Part shown: in pieces, positions 28,039 to 35,105 of the stretch
Position numbering within the stretch: the stretch's first letter is position 1
Layout of the letters: each line of letters starts with the position of its first letter
NCBI RefSeq assembly: GCF_017168195.1
Contig: NZ_JADNYL010000001.1
Location: 186,001 to 250,000 of the forward strand
DNA: 64,000 nucleotides
Reading direction: 5' to 3'
Origin: Thalassotalea sp. G2M2-11
Lineage (GTDB): Bacteria; Pseudomonadota; Gammaproteobacteria; Enterobacterales; Alteromonadaceae
Notes under the pieces: generated by a model
The model's input: only the letters and a program-made list of their open reading frames with translations
Databases searched by the model: none
What the model was told of the DNA's origin: nothing
Translations under genes and position numbers: made by a program

Positions 28039-29200
28039 TTACGTTATCCATCTGAAAAGTATGCCATTTAGTCGCTGATTGACTTGCGGCTACTGTGTTT
28101 TCAATAAAAGCCATTCCACGAATCGCTTCATTAATACCTGGCACATCGAACAATGCATTGCTCGCTGGTTGCCCTTGTTCAAAAGCACATATTTGCTGAG
28201 CAAAATTGCAATATATATTGGCAAATGCCTCTAAATAACCTTCAGGGTGACCTGCTGGAGTGCGTAATGCTTGCTGCGCTCTCGGCGAAAGTTCGCCGAC
28301 ACCTGCACGTAATAATTGCGCGGGTTCATTGTGGTTTCGTAGCCATAAACTATTTGGCTCCATTTGTGCCCATTCGATACTGGCACGATCACCGTACACT
28401 TTTAGTGTCAGGTTATTTTCTTCTCCTGTGGCAATTTGGCTAGCCATAAGCACACCCTTACCGCCATTGTTAAAGCGTAATAGCACAGTGCCATCATCAT
28501 CGAGCTCTCTATTATCGACAACCGTATTGAGATCGGCACAGAGTTCAGTGATTTGTAAACCAGTGACATACTCGGTTAAATTCGCCGCATGAACACCAAT
28601 ATCTCCCATACAGCAGCTGATACCCGATTGGGCTTTATTTAGCCGCCAACTTGCCTGTTTACTGCCTTCATTATTTTTATTGGCTAACCAACCTTGGTTA
28701 TATTCAACAATCACCTTTCTGATGTTACCTAATGCTTGGGATGCCACTAAGTACTGGGCATGTTTGATCATTGGATAGCCGGTATAGGTATGTGTTAATC
28801 CATAGAGACAATTGTGCTGTTCTATCACGTTTTTTAAGCTGGTAGCTTCGGTTAAATTTAGTGTTGCTGGTTTGTCAGATAACACATGAAAACCATGTTC
28901 TATCGCCATTTTTGCGATTGGAAAATGTAAATGATTAGGGGTCACTATCGCGACAAACTGCATGCGTTGCTCTGCGGGTAATTTGGCTTCTTGTGCAAAC
29001 ATCGTTTGGTAACTGGCGTAGCAACGTTGCTTAGGCAGGAACAAAGCTTGACCAGACGATACACTACGATTTTCATCAGAGCTAAACGCACCGCAGACTA
29101 AGTCAATTTGACCATCGATATTGGCAGCAATCCGATGAACTGCACCGATAAAAGCGCCTTCACCGCCACCAACCATCCCCATTCGAACTTTTTGCTGCAT
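28025..29200 (-). CDS. Gfo/Idh/MocA-family NAD(P)-dependent oxidoreductase
   Basis: The start is placed at ATG 29200 (AAAAGG nine bases upstream); the frame is open further to 29311 but that extension is not family-like. The protein, about 391 residues, opens with MGMVGGGEGAFIGAVHR, the Rossmann motif, followed by SDKPATLN containing the conserved catalytic-region Lys, and a C-terminal Gfo/Idh domain. It is cytoplasmic. It is the first gene of the minus-strand operon running to 22576 and is divergent from the PAS-AraC regulator. In oxidative glycoside degradation this family reduces the keto-sugar back to the common hexose. Confidence 0.9.
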   Translation of the reverse strand: MQQKVRMGMVGGGEGAFIGAVHRIAANIDGQIDLVCGAFSSDENRSVSSGQALFLPKQRCYASYQTMFAQEAKLPAEQRMQFVAIVTPNHLHFPIAKMAIEHGFHVLSDKPATLNLTEATSLKNVIEQHNCLYGLTHTYTGYPMIKHAQYLVASQALGNIRKVIVEYNQGWLANKNNEGSKQASWRLNKAQSGISCCMGDIGVHAANLTEYVTGLQITELCADLNTVVDNRELDDDGTVLLRFNNGGKGVLMASQIATGEENNLTLKVYGDRASIEWAQMEPNSLWLRNHNEPAQLLRAGVGELSPRAQQALRTPAGHPEGYLEAFANIYCNFAQQICAFEQGQPASNALFDVPGINEAIRGMAFIENTVAASQSATKWHTFQMDNVNETN

Positions 29201-29296
29201 TTTATTTACCTTTTGATACCTCAGCAGTATCAGCATTAATTTGACGATAATATTGATAATACGGTGATGGCTTGTGAAGTGATAATAATTTTTCGG

Positions 29297-29327
29297 TTGA
29301 CAATGAAACAAAATCGGCGTTTACAAT
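29297..29327 (+). promoter_or_regulatory. Putative promoter of the PAS-AraC gene
   Basis: TTGACA at 29297-29302 and TACAAT at 29322-29327 with a 19-bp spacer, 39 bp before the regulator's ATG. The hexamers are good but the spacer is longer than optimal, which is compatible with an activated promoter. Confidence 0.45.
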
Positions 29328-29366
29328 GTAGATAGAAATTTTATAAATTGCTAAGAATGTCGTGAT

Positions 29367-30089
29367 ATGGAAGCTAAAGAACTGTTACAACAAGTAGGCG
29401 TTAAACAGATAATAGCCGCGTTTGACTTGCTACCTGATATATTGTTTTGGATAAAAGATACTGAAAGTCGAATTCTTTATGGCAATAAATTATTTATTGA
29501 GCATCTTGGCTTCAAAAGCTTAGATCAGATCCTGAACAAAACTGATTTTGATTTTTCGCCTCAGCATTTAGCCTTTCAATTTGTCAATGATGATAAGCGT
29601 GTGATGCAAGGACATTGTGTGTTGGAACGGTTGGAATTAAATCAAACCGCAAGCGGAGAACTTGGCTGGTTCTCGACATCTAAACATACTTTGGTTGATG
29701 AACAAGGGAAAGTGATGGGTACCTATGGGGTGACTAGGCATCTGGAAAAAACCTCTAAAGCACTTTCCAGCGTGAAAGCGATAGAAGTGCCCGTGCGTTT
29801 CATTCGAGAACATTACCATCGCACTATTACCATTGAAGAGTTAGCTGAACTTGCACATTTGTCGGTCAGTGCGTTAGAGCGCCGATTTAAAAAATATCTT
29901 GCGAAAACGCCTAATCAGTTTATTAATGAAGTGCGTTTAGAAAATGCGCGGAAATTAATTGTGGAAACGCCGCTTGCGATTTCACAAATTGCTTATCAAT
30001 GTGGCTTTTCAGAGCCAAGTTATTTTAGCAAACAGTTTCAACGCCTATTTGGCGAAGTGCCGTCACACTTAAGAAAACAATTAGATTAA
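29367..30089 (+). CDS. PAS-domain AraC-family transcriptional regulator
   Basis: A 240-residue protein. Residues about 15-115 form a PAS domain (FDLLPDILFWIKDTESRILYGN split as FDLLPDILFWIKD and RILYGNKLF; HTLVDEQGKVMGTYGV), and residues about 140-238 the double-HTH AraC domain (SVSALERRFKKYL; ISQIAYQCGFSEPSYFSKQF). It lacks the usual cupin sugar-binding domain. It is divergent from the oxidoreductase operon, which it most likely controls. Its stop overlaps by 4 bp the stop of the convergent kinase gene. The ligand of the PAS domain is not predictable; a small hydrophobic or aromatic molecule, haem or redox signal are options. Confidence 0.9.
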   Translation: MEAKELLQQVGVKQIIAAFDLLPDILFWIKDTESRILYGNKLFIEHLGFKSLDQILNKTDFDFSPQHLAFQFVNDDKRVMQGHCVLERLELNQTASGELGWFSTSKHTLVDEQGKVMGTYGVTRHLEKTSKALSSVKAIEVPVRFIREHYHRTITIEELAELAHLSVSALERRFKKYLAKTPNQFINEVRLENARKLIVETPLAISQIAYQCGFSEPSYFSKQFQRLFGEVPSHLRKQLD

Positions 30090-30976
30090 CCAGATGAATT
30101 GAGTTGTCGGGCGAGTATGATAGCCCCAGCTTCTGGCGTGCTTTTGGGCTGACATAGCTGGCTACTAAGTGTGTTATCAAGCCAAGGTCTGATTGCATTG
30201 GTAATACCACCGAGTAAGCATAAACGCTGCGGTGACAGTGTTAACAAATGTTTTGCGTATAACTGGATATAGTCCGTTGCTTTTTTCACTATGGCTAACG
30301 CCATATCATCGCCTTGCTGTGCATAACTAAACACCAGTGGCGCAAATTGTGCGTAAAAACTGGGTTGAGCGGTTAATACCTTCGATAGTAACTGCTCATT
30401 GCTATGACAGCGCAACTGCTTGAGCAGTGCATTGCTTAACTGAGTGGCCGGCAGAACACCATCAAGTACTTGGAAGCATTGTTGTATCGCGTTTAAGCCA
30501 AGAGCTGCGCCACTTGCATGGTCTCCGAGGTATAAGCCATAACCACCAAATTCTTTTATCTGATCACCTGTTTTGATCGCGGCACAAAAACCCGTACCGA
30601 CAATCATGACACCTCCTGATTGTTGATGATGAGCACCGACACAAGCGATATGCATATCCGTTGTCACATGTAATTGAGCAAATGGGTGACGCCAGTTCTC
30701 TAAGGCCGTTTTACTTTGCAGCACATTCGCGCCGGCGACACCAGCGACAGCAATGATACGATGAAAGTCTTGCTGTGATAGGTTGGCTTGCTCAATGGCT
30801 TGAATAGTTGCGTTGATAATAGCGGTTTGGGTATCTCTAAGACTACGCACTACGTTGGCTGGTCCGCCAAGCCCTACCGCTAAAACATTACCTGCAACAT
30901 CTTCAAGTTGGACTTTACATTTAGTGCCGCCGCCATCTATGCCGAGATAAAGTGGATTTTTTTGCATGATTGTCAT
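30086..30976 (-). CDS. BadF/BadG-type amino-sugar kinase (GspK/NagK-like)
   Basis: A 296-residue ATPase-fold kinase: [12 protein letters not shown] (phosphate 1 loop), VGTGFCAAI (phosphate 2) and CLLGGITNAI (adenosine loop). The closest described group is glucosamine/N-acetylglucosamine kinases of vibrios and relatives. It is cytoplasmic. It lies 12 bp after cutC on the minus strand, so the two are co-transcribed. It is a distant paralogue of the kinase half of the fusion at 10640 but is not fused. In this island it suggests that the released monosaccharide is an amino sugar; this is inference. Confidence 0.87.
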   Translation of the reverse strand: MTIMQKNPLYLGIDGGGTKCKVQLEDVAGNVLAVGLGGPANVVRSLRDTQTAIINATIQAIEQANLSQQDFHRIIAVAGVAGANVLQSKTALENWRHPFAQLHVTTDMHIACVGAHHQQSGGVMIVGTGFCAAIKTGDQIKEFGGYGLYLGDHASGAALGLNAIQQCFQVLDGVLPATQLSNALLKQLRCHSNEQLLSKVLTAQPSFYAQFAPLVFSYAQQGDDMALAIVKKATDYIQLYAKHLLTLSPQRLCLLGGITNAIRPWLDNTLSSQLCQPKSTPEAGAIILARQLNSSG

Positions 30977-30988
30977 CTTGATATTGCC

Positions 30989-31714
30989 CTAGGATAAAAT
31001 GTGATTAATCGTTGATGGCATGATATTGCCATGTTGATCGAGCACGGCTGAATGACAGTGTAATGAGATCTGAGTATGCGAGTTTTCAGCCAGTTGCCAT
31101 AGCCTAGCGGCATTTTTTGTTGTGACACCGCCACCTATCACTAGCTCAAACTGCCCATTGATGGTCGTAGTAAGTTCGGTCAGTTTCTCAATATTTGGCG
31201 TGTGAGCATATCGATTCTGCCAGGTGTTACCATTGCTTAGCAGGCGGTTAATGCCCAAAGTGGCAAGTTGCTCAATTGCTTGTTGCTGATTAGGTATTGC
31301 ATCAAAAGCTCGATGAAAGGTCACACTGAGTTGTTGTTGCTTAGCACATGAAACCAGTCGCTTCATTGCATCGATATTGACGTGATTGGCTTGGTTTAGT
31401 ACACCTAAAACGACACCGTCAGCTTGCTGGTTGGCTGCATCGGTAATTTGTTGACACATCATATCTAATCCATTGTTATCATAACAAAAGTTTGTATGTC
31501 GTGGACGTATCATAATGAGCAATTCACCACTTTGATTCATCGCCGATTTTGCTGCTTTAATTTCAGTGGTATTTGGTGTTAATCCATCACATTCCATGCT
31601 GGCACAAAGCTCAATTCTTTGTGCTCCGGCACTTAAACAAGCGCTAATGTTTTTTGTCATTTTTTCGATGTCACTTGTACTAATACAAACTTCGAGAATT
31701 CTTTCTTTATCCAT
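30989..31714 (-). CDS. cutC: CutC family protein
   Basis: A TIM-barrel protein of about 241 residues from ATG 31714 (an in-frame GTG at 31753 would add 13 residues). LEVCISTSDI, AGAQRIELCAS, GLTPNTTEI, MIRPRHTNF, TFHRAFD and GGGVTTKNAARL are all CutC (PF03932) signatures. It was historically linked to copper tolerance, but the evidence is weak and the protein often sits in sugar-catabolism loci, as here next to an amino-sugar kinase. An enzymatic role on a sugar or aldehyde is therefore plausible. No copper-related gene is in the neighbourhood. Confidence 0.93.
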   Translation of the reverse strand: MDKERILEVCISTSDIEKMTKNISACLSAGAQRIELCASMECDGLTPNTTEIKAAKSAMNQSGELLIMIRPRHTNFCYDNNGLDMMCQQITDAANQQADGVVLGVLNQANHVNIDAMKRLVSCAKQQQLSVTFHRAFDAIPNQQQAIEQLATLGINRLLSNGNTWQNRYAHTPNIEKLTELTTTINGQFELVIGGGVTTKNAARLWQLAENSHTQISLHCHSAVLDQHGNIMPSTINHILS

Positions 31715-32036
31715 CTTATTGATTTTTATGTTTATTATTATCTTTGATAACACTTGTTATGCAAGGGTTCGCCATTTACTTCTGCGTATCAATCTTTTGA
31801 TTTTAGTGTTTGATAGAAATGTTAATCACATGAGCTTGTACCATACATGGTTTTAAAGATAATTGTATGATTTGCCACCACAACGCCGATTTTATTGCAT
31901 TCCTAACCGAATTTATATTATCCCTTTCGCTGCTCATAACCCTATGCTGAGAAGGGTGATAGATTTGCAGTTCACCCTGCGAAGTAAAGTAATAATAAAA
32001 ATAGTTACCACACATTAGAAACTGTTGGAGAACGGT
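31715..32036. other. 322-bp intergenic control region between cutC and the TonB receptor
   Basis: No gene is seen. Small dyads are present: ATAAC-ACTT-GTTAT at 31747-31760 just upstream of cutC, ACCAT-AC-ATGGT at 31840-31851, and a 7-bp hairpin AGGGTGA/TCACCCT at 31953-31978 in the leader of the receptor gene. Each is short, so I treat them only as candidate regulatory dyads for these divergent genes. Confidence 0.4.
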
Positions 32037-35030
32037 ATGACGAATAATAATCATCGAACATTCTCAGGGGGTATTAGAATGTTCAAAAAGTCCGCGCTAA
32101 GTCTTGCGCTGCTTGCTTCGTTCAATCTCGCATATGCTGAAGAAGCGAAGAAAAAAGACGAAAAGATAGAGGCCGAAGAGGTTGAAGTGATTGAAGTACG
32201 AGGCATTCGTGCCAGTATGGCAGAAAACTTGGCCATTAAACGTTTGTCTTCAGCGATTGTTGATGCGATCACCTCTGAAGATATTGGTAAGTTTCCAGAC
32301 AAAAACGTGGCGGATTCATTACAGCGAGTACCGGGAATTGTTATCACTCGCAGTGGCGGTGAAGGGGAAAATGTCAGTATTCGAGGCTTGTCTTCTGATC
32401 TCACCTTTACCCAGCTTAATGGTAATTTTATCGCATCATCACCAGGCTCACCTTCCCGATCGTTCAGTTACTCTTTATTACCGTCGACTATGGTACAACG
32501 TGTTGAAGTGTATAAGTCGTCAGAAGCACGTTTAGATGAAGGAGGTGTGGGTGGCACCGTTATTTTGCATAGCCGTAAGCCGTTAGATATGCAAGCGAAC
32601 TCAGGTGTATTTAATGTTGAATATACCTACGCCGATGTGACTGAAGATTATGAGCCTGGTGTCAGTGGGGTTTATTCGTGGAAAAACGAGCAAGAAAATT
32701 TAGGTTTTCTGTTTGGCTACACTCGACAAGATCGCACTAACCGTAGCTTAGGAGGTAATACCACGGGAGGCGGCGGTTGGCGTTGGGCAACGAGTAATGA
32801 TGCACCTGCCGCAGACATACATGGTAATGAAATTACTGACAGTACTCGCCGATTTTCTGCATTAGAAGATGCTTATGGTAATCTTGCTGAAGGTGTCTGG
32901 GTACCTCAAGTTGCCGGTGTTGGTATTACGGAGGAAAAACGTGAACGTGAAGGTATTCAATTGACCAGTCAATGGCGACCTTCAGATAACTTGTCGCTGA
33001 CCTTCAATTATTTTCGTTTTACGTTAGGACAAGATCGAACCAATTCTCAAATGTGGATCCCAGAATGGAAGTACAACCCTGATCATTTAACTGGGGTGCA
33101 CTTTGATGAATCGGGCACAGTTGTTACTGGCATGGATTTTACTTCTGGCGCAGGTGGTACTGAAGGGAATATGGAATTTCCTTGGATAATTGGTAGTTAC
33201 ACCGAAGAAGAAGATACTTCTGATACCTTCGATTTGGGGCTGGAATATCAAGGTGATATGTATGATTTACGCTTTAAATTCGGTCATACCAAAGCCGAAG
33301 GTGGACCATCAGAGTCTTGGCGTGCTGCATATAAAAGTGGTCAACCGGCTAAACGCAGTGATTCTGGCTTAGTGGAAAATGCCGCAGCATTTGCTGGCTG
33401 GCGTTTAGGTGATCGCGTCAGTTTATATGCTGATCCTGCGGTATTAGACAATTTAAAAGCCGGTATTGCTGGTGATCCCGATCCAGGTTCAACAGGCTCA
33501 AGTTTTATTGTTAGTGAGCTTGAAGAAGATTACGCACAAATTGATCTTGATTATCAACTTGATTACGGCATTGTTGATATTTTACGTGTCGGTGCTAAAT
33601 ATCGTAATGCCACACTGCATCGAGAAACAAATAACACTTTCTTTGTTACTCCTGAAGGTGCTGCCGGTATTGCTAGTGGCGAGTTAGACCCATTCAATCA
33701 AGGTGATATTGATAATGTCGCTTATCACTGGATAGGTGGTATGCCTTCAATGCCCGATATTTTGAATGAAAATTCTGAGCAAAATATTCCTGGCGGTTTT
33801 GATGTTAACGTTATGCCTACGATTAACTGGGATCGTTACCGCGATATAGTTACTAGTGAATACGTTAAATATACCCGACGTGAACCAGATTTTGTCTTTG
33901 ATATTGAAGAAGAAATTACCTCATTTTATGTGCAGGCGGATTTCTCTTATCGCAATTTACGGGGGAACTTTGGTGTCCGTTATGTGGAAACTGAAACGGG
34001 GATCATGTCGTCCGATAAAATTAACTACTTCCTTGATGATATAGACGATACCACTGAACAAGATATTTTGGGTGAAGATCGCTTGTTATCGGTTGAAACA
34101 ACGGTTGAACGTGTGGTTAAGGATAAGCAGTTGTTACCAAGTGTTAACTTGGTTTGGGATGTTAATGACAACTTAGTGGTGCGAGCTGCGATGGCGAAAA
34201 CTATGTCTAGAGCGCCATTTAATGACATGGGAGCGCCAGAGCAATTAAACTTTATTTCGCAGGAATGGGCGGATGATCGCTTAGAGTTTCGTGGTAACCC
34301 TGTTGATCAAGGTTGGTCAGGTTCTGGTGGTAATAAAGCGTTAAAACCTTTTGAATCAGTACAAAGTGATATATCGATTGAATATTACTACGGTGAAGGT
34401 TCTGCGATTGGTGCGGCAATATTCAATAAAAAAGTGGATAACTTTATTGTGCCATTAATCATTAGCTCAACACGTCCATTTGACGGCTATACCAATCCCA
34501 ATACTGGTCAAGTAATTGTGCCTAAGGGTGAGATTGAAGTTACGCCGTTTAGCACTACCGCTAATGGTACTAACGCCACATCCCGCGGGTTAGAATTATT
34601 TGCTCAACATGCCTTTAACAATGGTTTTGGAGTCAATGTTAACTACACCCTTAATGATACTAATCGTGCCGATATCAGCATAGATGGTGAAAAAATTGGG
34701 GATTCTGAATTGGTTGGCAGTGCCGAGAACCAATTTAACTTTTCTGGTTATTATGAAACCGACAATTATAGCATTCGAGCATCGTATAACCGTCGTGGTA
34801 AAACAGCCTTAGGCCTTGCTGATGGGTTAACTGTTTTCCAAGAGCCATACCAGCAAGTGGATGTGAACGCTTCTTATAGCCCAATGGAAAACCTGACATT
34901 AGTTGCTTCTGTGATCAACTTAACCGAAGAAGAATCAAGAACTTTTTATGGTGATGATACCAAAGCACGATTGCGTAGTAGTAGTTATACCGGGCGTCGA
35001 ATATACGCTGGATTGACTTATCGTTTCTAA
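32037..35030 (+). CDS. TonB-dependent receptor (Xanthomonas/Caulobacter-type)
   Basis: About 997 residues from ATG 32037 (GGAG six bases upstream); an alternative ATG at 32079 with AGGGGG upstream gives a shorter signal peptide beginning MFKKSALSLALL. The signal ends LAYA. A TonB-box-like EVIEVRG follows, then the plug domain (SLQRVPGIVITRSGGEGENV, SIRGLSSDLT, LDEGGVGGTV) and a 22-strand barrel ending in YRF. The large size and the IRASMAENL segment after the TonB box are typical of the receptors used for oligosaccharides in marine gammaproteobacteria. It is followed after 75 bp by a discoidin lipoprotein, likely its surface partner, and lies beside sugar-catabolic genes; the ligand is probably a glycan. 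Confidence 0.92.
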   Translation: MTNNNHRTFSGGIRMFKKSALSLALLASFNLAYAEEAKKKDEKIEAEEVEVIEVRGIRASMAENLAIKRLSSAIVDAITSEDIGKFPDKNVADSLQRVPGIVITRSGGEGENVSIRGLSSDLTFTQLNGNFIASSPGSPSRSFSYSLLPSTMVQRVEVYKSSEARLDEGGVGGTVILHSRKPLDMQANSGVFNVEYTYADVTEDYEPGVSGVYSWKNEQENLGFLFGYTRQDRTNRSLGGNTTGGGGWRWATSNDAPAADIHGNEITDSTRRFSALEDAYGNLAEGVWVPQVAGVGITEEKREREGIQLTSQWRPSDNLSLTFNYFRFTLGQDRTNSQMWIPEWKYNPDHLTGVHFDESGTVVTGMDFTSGAGGTEGNMEFPWIIGSYTEEEDTSDTFDLGLEYQGDMYDLRFKFGHTKAEGGPSESWRAAYKSGQPAKRSDSGLVENAAAFAGWRLGDRVSLYADPAVLDNLKAGIAGDPDPGSTGSSFIVSELEEDYAQIDLDYQLDYGIVDILRVGAKYRNATLHRETNNTFFVTPEGAAGIASGELDPFNQGDIDNVAYHWIGGMPSMPDILNENSEQNIPGGFDVNVMPTINWDRYRDIVTSEYVKYTRREPDFVFDIEEEITSFYVQADFSYRNLRGNFGVRYVETETGIMSSDKINYFLDDIDDTTEQDILGEDRLLSVETTVERVVKDKQLLPSVNLVWDVNDNLVVRAAMAKTMSRAPFNDMGAPEQLNFISQEWADDRLEFRGNPVDQGWSGSGGNKALKPFESVQSDISIEYYYGEGSAIGAAIFNKKVDNFIVPLIISSTRPFDGYTNPNTGQVIVPKGEIEVTPFSTTANGTNATSRGLELFAQHAFNNGFGVNVNYTLNDTNRADISIDGEKIGDSELVGSAENQFNFSGYYETDNYSIRASYNRRGKTALGLADGLTVFQEPYQQVDVNASYSPMENLTLVASVINLTEEESRTFYGDDTKARLRSSSYTGRRIYAGLTYRF

Positions 35031-35105
35031 CAATCACAACCATTAATTTGAATGTAGTCGATGGTAAACAACGGTTGAATCGGCTGACATATGCAAGGAA
35101 TTATT

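Noticed and set aside
30985-30996. GCCCTAGG as a third copy of the palindromic repeat
   Set aside because: Only eight bases match and neither the arms nor the loop of the unit are present.
30989-31714. Copper-resistance locus around cutC
   Set aside because: No copper ATPase, chaperone or oxidase gene nearby; neighbours are sugar genes.
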